Positions 9,293-17,326 of a DNA stretch of 64,000 nucleotides are shown one piece after another; within the stretch, counting starts at the first letter, position 1; each line of letters begins with the position of its first letter. This DNA comes from Hyalangium versicolor. GTDB taxonomy: Bacteria > Myxococcota > Myxococcia > Myxococcales > Myxococcaceae. The notes under the pieces were generated by a model. It saw nothing but the letters and a program-made list of their open reading frames with translations. It ran no database searches and had not been told where the DNA came from. Both the position numbers and the translations under genes were made by a program. The stretch is from NCBI RefSeq assembly GCF_020103695.1, contig NZ_JAHXBF010000012.1, positions 186,001 through 250,000 of the forward strand, given 5' to 3'.

Positions 9293-9323
9293 ACCATGCA
9301 TCTTCAAGTTCACTTGAAGTCAA
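9293..9323 (-). promoter_or_regulatory. SoxR-type promoter for the quinone oxidoreductase gene
   Basis: On the minus strand a -35 element TTGACT (9323-9318) is separated by 19 bp from a weak -10 element CATGGT (9298-9293). An over-long 19-bp spacer filled by the regulator's palindrome is the hallmark of MerR/SoxR-controlled promoters, where the activator untwists DNA to align the elements. Predicted transcription runs toward the start codon at 9229. Confidence 0.7.
9302..9319. promoter_or_regulatory. SoxR box
   Basis: CTTCAAGTTCACTTGAAG is an inverted repeat with perfect 8-bp arms around a central TC. It differs from the well-known enterobacterial soxS operator (CCTCAAGTTAACTTGAGG) at three positions, two of them a compensating pair in the arms. 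It lies between divergent soxR and the oxidoreductase gene, so it may also serve soxR autoregulation. Confidence 0.9.
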
Positions 9324-9348
9324 GGGGATGTGGCGCCCATATTCGGAC

Positions 9349-9801
9349 ATGTCCGACCTGCTCACGATTGGAGAGCTCGCACGCCGCACGGGCGTGGCGA
9401 CGTCCGCGCTTCGCTTCTACGAGGAGCGAGACCTCATCCGCTCGGAGCGCACCTCGGCCGGCCATCGCCGCTTCGCGCGCCCGATGATCCGGCGCGTGGC
9501 GTTCATCGTCTTCGCCCAGCGAGTGGGGCTCAACCTGGAGGAGATCGGCCAGGAGCTCGCGAAGCTACCCACTGACAGCGTGCCGAGCCGGAATGACTGG
9601 TCCAAGCTCTCGCAGACCTGGCGCTCGCGGATCGACGAGCGGATTGGCGAACTCGAGCGGCTCAGGGATGGCCTGGCGGAGTGCATCGGCTGCGGCTGCC
9701 TCTCGCTCGATCGCTGCCGCTACGCGAACCCCGGAGACCGGGCCGCGGCTTATGGGCCTGGGCCGCTCTTCTGGATCCGGCCTCGGCGGCCAGTTGGGTA
9801 A
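9349..9801 (+). CDS. soxR: Redox-sensitive transcriptional activator SoxR
   Basis: A MerR-family activator of 150 residues. The N-terminal winged helix reads LTIGELARRTGVATSALRFY, with the following ERDLI and GHRRF typical of the family; a dimerisation helix follows. The C-terminal motif CIGCGCLSLDRC matches the CX2CXCX5C cluster that binds the redox-active 2Fe-2S centre of SoxR. The ATG at 9349 gives the canonical MerR N terminus; an in-frame ATG at 9328 is possible but no ribosome-binding site is evident for either, so a leaderless or weak start cannot be excluded. A matching operator lies just upstream. In non-enteric bacteria SoxR usually acts directly on oxidoreductase or efflux genes without SoxS, which fits the divergent neighbour. 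Confidence 0.95.
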   Translation: MSDLLTIGELARRTGVATSALRFYEERDLIRSERTSAGHRRFARPMIRRVAFIVFAQRVGLNLEEIGQELAKLPTDSVPSRNDWSKLSQTWRSRIDERIGELERLRDGLAECIGCGCLSLDRCRYANPGDRAAAYGPGPLFWIRPRRPVG

Positions 9802-9928
9802 GCCCCGTGCTCGGCAGGCTGCTCTCCGGTACGACGACCGGCGCGCCAGCGCTCCACCATGGCCGCCTGCACGCATCATCCGAAGATTGAGCCGAGGTTC
9901 TTCACCCCTTCACTCCAGGAGAAGGTTG

Positions 9929-10750
9929 ATGACTCCCTCGGAATCCGGAATCACCCGACCGTTCGCCGTCGTCACGGGCGCATCGAGCGGCATCGGCTAT
10001 GAGCTCGCCCAGCAGTTCGTCCAGAACGGGTTCGACGTGCTCATCTGCGCGGAGGACAGCGGCATCATCGAGGCCGCGAAGAGGCTCTCCGATGGCTCGC
10101 ACGTCGAGGGCCTGCAGGTGGATCTCGCCCACTACGACGGCGTGGAGAGGCTCTATGGGAAGATCCAGTCGATCGGCCGGCCCATTGACGCGATCGCGAT
10201 CAACGCGGGCGTCGGTGTCGGTGGAGATTTCGCGCGAGATACGAGCCTGGAGGAGGAGCTCAACCTCATCAACCTGAACGTCACCTCGGCGGTCCACCTG
10301 GCCAAGCGCGTGGCTCGGGACATGGTCAGGCGTGGCAGCGGACGGATCCTCTTCACCTCATCGATCGCGGCGATCATGCCCGCGCCGTTCGAGGCAGTGT
10401 ACGGCGCGTCGAAGGCCTTCCTGCTGTCCTTCTCGGAAGCGCTCCGCAACGAGCTCGCCGATGCCGGCATCACGGTGACGGCCTTGATGCCAGGCCCCAC
10501 CGACACCCAATTCTTCCACCGCGCCGGCATGGACGACACCAAGGTGGGCCAGGAGGAGAAGGATGACCCGGCCCAGGTGGCTCGACAGGGCTTCGAGGCG
10601 CTGATGGCCGGCAAGGACAAGGTCATCGCGGGCTCGCTCAAGACCCGGGCCATGGCCGCGGCTTCGAAGCTGCTGAGCGATCCTGTCAAGAGCCAGGCGC
10701 ACCGGCGCATGTCCGAGCCGGGCTCCGGGCTCAAGCCGGATCACAAGTAG
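9929..10750 (+). CDS. Short-chain dehydrogenase/reductase (SDR)
   Basis: A classical SDR of 273 residues. The cofactor loop TGASSGIG lies near the N terminus, INAGVGVG follows the fourth strand, and the catalytic Ser with the Tyr-X3-Lys motif is seen at SSIAAIMPAPFEAVYGASK. The ATG at 9929 follows AGGAGAAGG at good spacing; the frame is open far upstream but that stretch overlaps soxR. It lies 127 bp downstream of soxR on the same strand. No SoxR box is visible in front of it, so joint regulation would need readthrough. The substrate is unknown. Confidence 0.88.
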   Translation: MTPSESGITRPFAVVTGASSGIGYELAQQFVQNGFDVLICAEDSGIIEAAKRLSDGSHVEGLQVDLAHYDGVERLYGKIQSIGRPIDAIAINAGVGVGGDFARDTSLEEELNLINLNVTSAVHLAKRVARDMVRRGSGRILFTSSIAAIMPAPFEAVYGASKAFLLSFSEALRNELADAGITVTALMPGPTDTQFFHRAGMDDTKVGQEEKDDPAQVARQGFEALMAGKDKVIAGSLKTRAMAAASKLLSDPVKSQAHRRMSEPGSGLKPDHK

Positions 10751-10762
10751 CGAGCCTTTGGC

Positions 10763-12061
10763 TCAGTCCGCTCCGGTGGGACGGCCATCGGGGCGGATGA
10801 GCGGAGGTGGCGCCACCCACAGTGCCGTGGGGTGCTGGTAGCCCAACTCGAAGGACTGGAGGATGGGCGGCCAGCGGTCCGCGAACACGGCCCAGTTGTA
10901 CTCGGTGGCCTGCGAGGTGAGGAACCGCCCATCCCGATCCCTCTGCTTGCATGCGTAATCGGTGAACTTCCACATGACGGGCCCCATCTCCAGGCAGATC
11001 AGCGGCGTGAGGGCCTGCATCAGCTCGGCGCGAGGCACCTCCTCCGGGAAGGGCTTGGGCGGCATGAAGGCGGGCTGCACCGCGGTGAACTGCTCCTGGT
11101 AGGCGAGGAAGTTGTTCGCGATGCCGATGAGGGCGTCTCGCACGGAGGGGCTGGGGGACAGCCGGGATTGCTCGTAGAGGGCGAAGGCCGCCACCACCAG
11201 GCTCTCCGAAGCCACATCGGGCAGCAGGCGCGCGAACTCCGCGGGGCGGGGCGCGTCATGGGCGTGCTCCAGCGCGAAGGTGTAGGCGCGCTGGGCCTGG
11301 TCTGGATGGGAGCCGGGGCGGGAGAACTCGGCGAGGACGCGAGCGGCAGGCGGCGAGCCGACGTTCTGTCTCCAGTGGAGATACAGCTCCGCCGAACCGC
11401 CGATGTCCGTGAAGATGAAGACGTTGCCCTGGTTGAGGCAGCGCTCCAGGGTGGCCACCACGGCCTCGGCCTTGGCGAGTGGGTCCTTGCCCGGCGCCTC
11501 CATATAGAGCTTGGCGAAGCGCTGCGCGGTGCACCAGAGGGTGCGTGGGTCCCCGAGCCCCTCGATGTTCAGCGCTCCGTTCATCGAGGCGAGGGCCGCG
11601 GCCACATCGCGCGGCAGGCCGTACCAGGTCAGCGCATGGGAGAGGGATTCGATGAGGAAGCGCTGAGGGAGTTGGAGGCCGACTCGATCCAGCGCCGAGG
11701 GAACGGAGGGCGAGGGCTCCCCCTGCGCGGCGTCGATGATGCGGTGGGCGATGGTCGCGCCCAGGATGCCCTTGCCGGCCTCCTGCGAGGCATGCGGGGC
11801 GAAGCCGAACCAGTTGGGCATCATCCGGCTGACGCCCCCGGGACGAAACTCCGGGTCGATGATGGCCTGCATGGCATGAGCGATGCGCAGGTAGCCCTGG
11901 GTGATGAGCCGGTTCTGCTCCAGGGGAGAGGCCTGGCTCGGCAGCGGAGAGATGAGTTCGGGAGCTGGGGTGCTCAGAGTGTTGCGCTCGGGGCTGAGCG
12001 AGAGCTCGGAGCGGCTCGAGGAGGACTGCGAGGACGACCTGGAGGATCGACGTAACTCCAC
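10763..12061 (-). CDS. Hypothetical protein (432 residues)
   Basis: No family was recognised. The GTG start at 12061 is preceded by GGAGAG. The first 45 residues are Ser-rich and low-complexity; from about residue 50 the protein looks globular and helical, with no signal peptide or membrane segment. Codon use has the strong G/C third-position bias of the neighbours, supporting a real gene. It converges on the SDR, with 12 bp between stop codons. A possible landmark is FIFTDIGGSAELYLHW near the middle, but it matches no motif I can name. Confidence 0.75.
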   Translation of the reverse strand: MELRRSSRSSSQSSSSRSELSLSPERNTLSTPAPELISPLPSQASPLEQNRLITQGYLRIAHAMQAIIDPEFRPGGVSRMMPNWFGFAPHASQEAGKGILGATIAHRIIDAAQGEPSPSVPSALDRVGLQLPQRFLIESLSHALTWYGLPRDVAAALASMNGALNIEGLGDPRTLWCTAQRFAKLYMEAPGKDPLAKAEAVVATLERCLNQGNVFIFTDIGGSAELYLHWRQNVGSPPAARVLAEFSRPGSHPDQAQRAYTFALEHAHDAPRPAEFARLLPDVASESLVVAAFALYEQSRLSPSPSVRDALIGIANNFLAYQEQFTAVQPAFMPPKPFPEEVPRAELMQALTPLICLEMGPVMWKFTDYACKQRDRDGRFLTSQATEYNWAVFADRWPPILQSFELGYQHPTALWVAPPPLIRPDGRPTGAD

Positions 12062-12364
12062 GCGGGCACTCTCCGGAAGGAATCGGCGGGATGCCGGGCT
12101 CCCATTTTACGGAGAGGGCTTCACGGAAAAATCCCAGGGGGCAGGCGAACGACGGTGGCGAACACTCCTCGGTCGAACACGTTTGTCCCGTGGACACTGA
12201 TAACGGAGGCGCTGCCCCTTCCTTGGGACACAGGCAACGACATGACCCGCTTGCGGGCGCGGCCTGCACGAACCGGCAGAGCCCTGCCTGAGCGAGAATG
12301 GCCTCTTCGTCCGAGGAGCGCATCCACCTCGACCCATACCGACCGGCTGGGGCAGCATGTCCCC
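12062..12364. other. Intergenic region between divergent genes, no gene seen
   Basis: These 303 bp separate the divergent hypothetical gene and the AgmC-like gene. Open frames cross it but have poor codon bias. A weak hairpin (CCCGC, TT loop, GCGGG) lies near 12245. No clear sigma70 or sigma54 promoter element was found. Confidence 0.5.
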
Positions 12365-14383
12365 ATGAGGATTGTCTCTTTCCTGCTCGGACTCCTGCTG
12401 TCCGCCAGCGCCCTCGCCGAGCCCGACACCTTCTGGCTCGGCTCCGGACGCAATGGCTCCCTGACCGTCAATCAGCCCAACACCGTCGTCAACCGCTACG
12501 CGCAGCTCACCGCTGACGCTCCCGCCGGCACGAAGGCACTGACCGTCTCCACCTCCAGCACCTTCACCGCTGGGGAGCTGGTGCTCCTGCATCAGTCGAC
12601 AGGCCTGACGCCCTCCCCGGCCTCTGGAGACCAGGATCCGATCAGCCTCGACTCCAGCACCGTGGGCCAATTCGAGTTCGCGCGCGTGGAGTCGTTCTCC
12701 TCTGGAACGTTCCAGCTCACCGCCCCGCTGACTCACAGCTACCCCGCGAGCGTCACCCAGGTGGTGAGCGTGCCCGAGTACACGGATGTGCAGGTGCTCT
12801 CCATCGGCTCACTGCAAGCCCGCCCGTGGGACGGGAGCATGGGCGGCATCCTCGCCTTCCTGGCCTCCGGCACCCTGACCAACAACGGCCTCGTGTCCGT
12901 GGACGGCGCTGGCTTTCGCGGTGGCGCCTTCCTCAACCATGCCACCCTGCTCAACTGCCCCCTGGCCCCCGACCTCCCTCAAGCCGATGGCGGGACCTTC
13001 AAAGGAGAAGGGCTGGTGCCAGGCAGCTATGGCACGGCCACAGGCCGAGGTAACCTGACCAGTGGAGGCGGCGGCGGCAACTGTCACAACTCGGGAGGAG
13101 GTGGCGGTGGACACGGAGGCCGAGGCGGCCAGGGTGGTCGTGCTGTCGCGCCAGAGACCGACGCGGGCGGCCTGGGCGGTGCCGCGGTCGAGTACCTGCC
13201 CCATGAGCGTCTCCTCTTCGGAGGCGGCGGCGGTGCGGGTGAGGGCAACGACAACGTCGGGACTGGGGGCGGCGCAGGAGGCGGGCTGATGATCATTCGG
13301 GCCGCGGCGGTGGAGGGCAGCGGACGCTTCAGCGCGAAGGGCTCCTCCGCATCTCCCACGCCTGACGCGGGAGATGATGGCGCAGGAGGCGGCGGTGCGG
13401 GCGGAGCCATCTCTCTGCGAACCCCGGGTGGGCTCACGTGCAGCGGCGCGGAGTCCTCGGGCGGCGCGGGGGGAAATGCCTCCAATCCAAGCCTCATCAC
13501 GGGTCCTGGAGGAGGAGGCGGCGGTGGCATCGCCTTCCTGCAAGGCGACCCCCTCACCTGTCCTCGTGTCGTGCTCGCCGGTGCACCCGGCGTCTCCGCG
13601 GCGACGGGCACGATCCGAGGTGCAGGCCCCACCCGCGTCGATGCCGGCGTCTCCTACGGCTCGGATCCATCGCTCCCGGTCGCCTTGAAGATCCCAGAGA
13701 CTCCCTCCGTGACACGGCCCGCGGATGGAGATCGCCTGGTCGAGCAGCGGCCCCTCATCGAGGGCACGGCCGAGCAGGACGTCCCGGTCCATCTCTTCCT
13801 CGATGGAATCCTCTACGCAAAGCTGGAGGCGACCGGCAGTGGAGGGAGCTTCACCTATACCGTCACCTCGGACCTGCCCCTGGGTTCGCACGAACTGAGT
13901 GCCTCCGCCGAGGTGCTGGGAATCTCCAGCGAGCCCTCCACACCGAACCGCTTCGAGGTCGTGGCACGCCCCGTCCTCGTCATCCCCGCCGAGGGTGACC
14001 AGGTGGACCCCACGCCCCTGCTCGCCGGTACAAGCCTGAGTGGAGCCTCGGTCAGCGTGGAGATCGATGACGTGGAGGTGACCCGCCTGCCCGTAGGCTC
14101 CGAGCGGCGCTTTGCGTACACGCTCGGCGCGGCGCAGGCGCTCGCTCCAGGCCAGCACCGCGCCACCATCCGCTTCTGGGATGCCGCGGGCAACCCGGGC
14201 CTCGCCTCCCCCGTCACGAACTTCGAGGTCTTGGATCCCACCAACCTCGATGTGAGCTGCGGGTGCGGTACCTCTCCGAGCTTCGGACTGGGAGCCGCGG
14301 CGGCACTGCTGGGAGCGTGGGCCGCTCGCCGCCGCAGAGGCGGGCGCTGGCCTCCCGCAGACCAGCACCCAGGGGGCAGTTGA
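12365..14383 (+). CDS. AgmC-like secreted Gly-rich/Ig-like protein with MYXO-CTERM tail
   Basis: A 672-residue exported protein. An Ala/Leu-rich signal peptide ends near ASALAEPD. The next region (DTFWLGSGRNGSLTV, then FEFARVESFSSG) resembles the N terminus of proteins annotated as adventurous gliding motility protein AgmC in myxobacteria. A glycine-rich tract spans about 13060-13560. Two Ig-like repeats follow, each opening with a PADGD or PAEGD turn. The C terminus has CGC, a hydrophobic helix (AAAALLGAWAA) and RRRR, which is the MYXO-CTERM sorting tail pattern, here with the Cys in a CGCG context. ATG 12365 is chosen because it begins the signal peptide. The likely location is the outer surface. 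An AgmC-type motility role is inference from resemblance only. Confidence 0.88.
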   Translation: MRIVSFLLGLLLSASALAEPDTFWLGSGRNGSLTVNQPNTVVNRYAQLTADAPAGTKALTVSTSSTFTAGELVLLHQSTGLTPSPASGDQDPISLDSSTVGQFEFARVESFSSGTFQLTAPLTHSYPASVTQVVSVPEYTDVQVLSIGSLQARPWDGSMGGILAFLASGTLTNNGLVSVDGAGFRGGAFLNHATLLNCPLAPDLPQADGGTFKGEGLVPGSYGTATGRGNLTSGGGGGNCHNSGGGGGGHGGRGGQGGRAVAPETDAGGLGGAAVEYLPHERLLFGGGGGAGEGNDNVGTGGGAGGGLMIIRAAAVEGSGRFSAKGSSASPTPDAGDDGAGGGGAGGAISLRTPGGLTCSGAESSGGAGGNASNPSLITGPGGGGGGGIAFLQGDPLTCPRVVLAGAPGVSAATGTIRGAGPTRVDAGVSYGSDPSLPVALKIPETPSVTRPADGDRLVEQRPLIEGTAEQDVPVHLFLDGILYAKLEATGSGGSFTYTVTSDLPLGSHELSASAEVLGISSEPSTPNRFEVVARPVLVIPAEGDQVDPTPLLAGTSLSGASVSVEIDDVEVTRLPVGSERRFAYTLGAAQALAPGQHRATIRFWDAAGNPGLASPVTNFEVLDPTNLDVSCGCGTSPSFGLGAAAALLGAWAARRRRGGRWPPADQHPGGS

Positions 14384-14395
14384 GCCCACTCCAGA

Positions 14396-16720
14396 CTATG
14401 CGTCCGCGCGCAGCGCCGGAGACTCCCCGCCCTGGGAGCCATTCCTCAGAGGAGCGACCTCCTCCCGGGGCTCATGGCTCCCCAGCAGCTGCCAGCTCTG
14501 TGTAGCCGCATCCCACTCGAGCAGCTCCGCGTGGCCCACGTCGTAGAACCACGCGTGCAGCCGAACCCCACCTTCCTCGTACTTGCGGCGCAGCACCGGA
14601 TACGTGAGGGCGTGGCGGAGCTGCACCAGGGCGTTGCACTTCGCCGCATCCTCGACGGAGGCATCGGGCCGTAGCTCCACCAGCGTGCTGCGAGCCTCCT
14701 CCAGCCAGCGCTGCACACCGGGCAGCCCCTCGGGATCGTCCTTGCCCATCAACGCTCGCATGGCGCCGCAGCCCGAATGTCCGCAGACGATGATGTCCGT
14801 CACCCCCAGCACCTCCACGCCGTACTCGATGGCGCTGCTCACCGAGGCCGCCATGGGCGAATCCCCGTGGGGAACCAGGTTGCCCACGTTGCGGACGATG
14901 AACAGCTCGCCCGGATTCGTGGACGTGATGAGGCTGGGGTTGATGCGGCTGTCCGAGCAGGTGATGAGCAGCGTGTGCGGCTTCTGCCCCTGGGCGAGCC
15001 GTCCGAAGAGCGTCCCGAAGCGCCGCCGGTTCTGGCGGAAGCGCTCCACGCCATGCACCAGCCGCTCCCTCGCGGACAGGTGCGCCGAACCCTGAAGCAG
15101 GGATGCCACGTCCGTCTCCATCACGGCGAACAGCGGCTCCAGCCGCTTGCCGTGCTCGTGGTGCAGCAACACCTGCTGGACCTCGGGCCTCGCTCCCTGA
15201 ATCGCAACCCGCGCGCCCCCGTCCAGCAACGAGCCCACCAGCTCCACCAGGAGCTCCGTGCCCGAGGCATCCAGCGCCGTCACCTCCGAGAGATCGATGA
15301 CGACACCTCGGGACGGATCGAGCGTCCGCGTCTGCTCACGCAGCCGCTCCAGCTTCGCGATGGACAGGAACGTGAGCGGACCGCTCAGCAGGAAGCGATA
15401 GGGTCCCGGCATCCCCACGGGGAGCAGGCCCGCCCGCGTCTGCCCCAAGCGCACCGCCACGATGGCGAACGCCACGATGAGGCCCGCCTGCACACCGACG
15501 ATGAGATCCACCAGCACGATGGCCAGGAAGGTGACCAGGTACACCGCCGCCTCCGTGCGCGACACCCTCCACAGGCCCATCAGCTCACGCGGGTGCAGCA
15601 TGCGCAGCGCCACCGAGAGCAGCACGCCCGCCAGAGCGGCGATGGGGATGCGTCCCATCACCGGCGCGAAGAGGAACACCGCCGCCAGCAGCACCAGTGA
15701 GTGGATGATGGCTGAGCGCCGGGTGCGCGCTCCGGCCTGCACGTTGAGCGCCGAGCGGGCAATCACCCCCGTCACCGGGATGCCGCCGAAGAACGACACG
15801 GCCACGTTGCCCAGGCCCTGGCCCACCAGCTCCTGGTCCGGATCATGGCGAGGCCCCTTGGAGAGCTTGTCCACCGCGCCACTGGAGAGCAGCGTCTCCA
15901 GCGACGCCAGGGCGTAGACAATGAACGCGGTGCCCAGCAACGGCCCCCACCCGGACTCCGGCAGCGTGGGCAGGTGCGGCGCGGGCAGTGAGCGAGGCAA
16001 CTCGCCGATCGTCTGCACATCGAGCCCCAGCGCCACGACGGCCACGGTGGGGACGATGACCGCGATGAGCGGAGCGGGCAGACGCGGCAGCACCTTGGGA
16101 AGCCCGAGCGCGATGGCCAGCGTCACCCCCGTGAGGGCCAACGCGGCGGGCTGAGCCTGGTGCATCAGCTGCACCATGTGCGCCATCACGTCCACCACAT
16201 GGCTCTGCTCTGGGGGAGGTAGACCGAAGGCGCGCGGGAGCTGACCAATGAGGATGATGGCGCCAATGCCCGCCGTGAAGCCGGCCACCACCGGCACGGG
16301 CACGAAGCGGATGAGCCGCCCGAAACCGAGCACGCCGGTGAGCACCTGCAACACGCCCACTGTCAGGCCGATGACGAGCAGCCCTCCCAACCCATGTTCC
16401 TGCACGGCCGCGGCAATGAGCACCGCCATCGCCGCCGCCGGACCGCTGACGGCCAGAGGGGTGCCGCCGAAGATCGCGCAGACGATGCCCGCGACGATGG
16501 CCGTGACCAGCCCCACCTCGGGAGCCACTCCCGACGCCAGGGCGATGGCCAGCGAGAGCGGAATGGCGATGCAGGCCACGGTGAGGCCCGCCAGCGTATC
16601 TTCCTTCAGGTGGCGTGGGGACAGCAGGGCCCTCCATTCCGGGAGGAGCTGGCGCAGGCCCAGATCGAGACGCAACGAGGACAGATGCGGCCGGAGCCGC
16701 GAGAGGATGTGGGTATTCAT
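14396..16720 (-). CDS. SulP-family anion transporter fused to beta-carbonic anhydrase
   Basis: A 774-residue fusion. Residues about 35-410 hold the SulP/SLC26 transmembrane core (DTLAGLTVACIAIPLSLAIA near the start, with repeated Gly/Ala-rich helices). Residues about 425-535 are a STAS domain (VVIDLSEVTALDASG). Residues about 545-735 are a beta-class carbonic anhydrase with the zinc motifs CSDSR (near residue 587) and GHSGCGAM (near 646), supplying Cys, Asp/Arg, His and Cys, so catalysis looks intact. SulP proteins include bicarbonate transporters, so the fusion would couple bicarbonate movement to CO2 hydration at the inner membrane. The gene converges on the AgmC-like gene, with 12 bp between stops. 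The substrate could instead be sulfate or another anion. Confidence 0.95.
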   Translation of the reverse strand: MNTHILSRLRPHLSSLRLDLGLRQLLPEWRALLSPRHLKEDTLAGLTVACIAIPLSLAIALASGVAPEVGLVTAIVAGIVCAIFGGTPLAVSGPAAAMAVLIAAAVQEHGLGGLLVIGLTVGVLQVLTGVLGFGRLIRFVPVPVVAGFTAGIGAIILIGQLPRAFGLPPPEQSHVVDVMAHMVQLMHQAQPAALALTGVTLAIALGLPKVLPRLPAPLIAVIVPTVAVVALGLDVQTIGELPRSLPAPHLPTLPESGWGPLLGTAFIVYALASLETLLSSGAVDKLSKGPRHDPDQELVGQGLGNVAVSFFGGIPVTGVIARSALNVQAGARTRRSAIIHSLVLLAAVFLFAPVMGRIPIAALAGVLLSVALRMLHPRELMGLWRVSRTEAAVYLVTFLAIVLVDLIVGVQAGLIVAFAIVAVRLGQTRAGLLPVGMPGPYRFLLSGPLTFLSIAKLERLREQTRTLDPSRGVVIDLSEVTALDASGTELLVELVGSLLDGGARVAIQGARPEVQQVLLHHEHGKRLEPLFAVMETDVASLLQGSAHLSARERLVHGVERFRQNRRRFGTLFGRLAQGQKPHTLLITCSDSRINPSLITSTNPGELFIVRNVGNLVPHGDSPMAASVSSAIEYGVEVLGVTDIIVCGHSGCGAMRALMGKDDPEGLPGVQRWLEEARSTLVELRPDASVEDAAKCNALVQLRHALTYPVLRRKYEEGGVRLHAWFYDVGHAELLEWDAATQSWQLLGSHEPREEVAPLRNGSQGGESPALRADA

Positions 16721-17326
16721 GGTGGACCGGAGTTCTCAGGACAGGGCTCCGCCATCACGCCAGACAACACCCGGCACGCGGAGCCCCCGAAAGGGTTGAA
16801 CGAAGCAAGGCCTCACTCGACTCGCGCGAGACAGCACCCCACCCGGGGGCGTCTCACGCGCGGACTTGCGGAGGCTCTTCCCAAGAACTCCGAGGAGGCA
16901 GCAGCGCTGCGCGCCAGTGGCTCTCGGCGGCCTCACAGCTCCGAGGAGCCGGGCCTGGGTTTCTCCATCGCACCGGCCGCGCCGGCACGGGCGACACTTC
17001 TCCCTGGGACCGCAGCCCTGCCCTGAGCGCGAGCTGGGGCGCCAAGCGCAATCCGTGGAACTTCTCCCCTTCCTCCTCGGGAAGCGGGCCTTGGAGAGGA
17101 GCCTGGGAGCCCGCCACGGTGCCCGCGGCGGACCCGCCCAGAGCGCGGACGAACGCGGACGGCTGCTGCAACGCCAGCAGCGCGCACAACGCGAGCTTGA
17201 AAAAGGTCGTCCAGCTCAAGGCATTAGCAATAACCACGAGCGTGACGCGTCGCATCCCGGAGTGGGAGAAACCGGCCACTTCGGGACCGAGGGCGGGGAT
17301 CGCCGCCCTCTGCCCAACAATTCCCG
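16721..17326. other. Long intergenic region with at most one doubtful small ORF
   Basis: These 606 bp lie upstream of the SulP-carbonic anhydrase gene and downstream of the Hsp90-like gene. Open frames run on both strands. Only the signal-peptide-like small frame at 16857-17255 deserved an entry. No RNA gene, terminator or clear promoter was identified. Confidence 0.5.
16854..17255 (-). CDS. Doubtful small exported protein
   Basis: An ATG at 17255 opens a 133-residue frame with a basic start (MRR), a hydrophobic stretch (about residues 5-30) and AGS near residue 48, like a signal peptide, followed by a Pro/Arg-rich tail. Against it: no ribosome-binding site is seen, the frame continues upstream into the Hsp90-like gene, and the first codons (ATT GCT AAT) are A/T-ending, unlike neighbouring genes. 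No family was recognised. It may be chance. Confidence 0.25.
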   Translation of the reverse strand: MRRVTLVVIANALSWTTFFKLALCALLALQQPSAFVRALGGSAAGTVAGSQAPLQGPLPEEEGEKFHGLRLAPQLALRAGLRSQGEVSPVPARPVRWRNPGPAPRSCEAAESHWRAALLPPRSSWEEPPQVRA

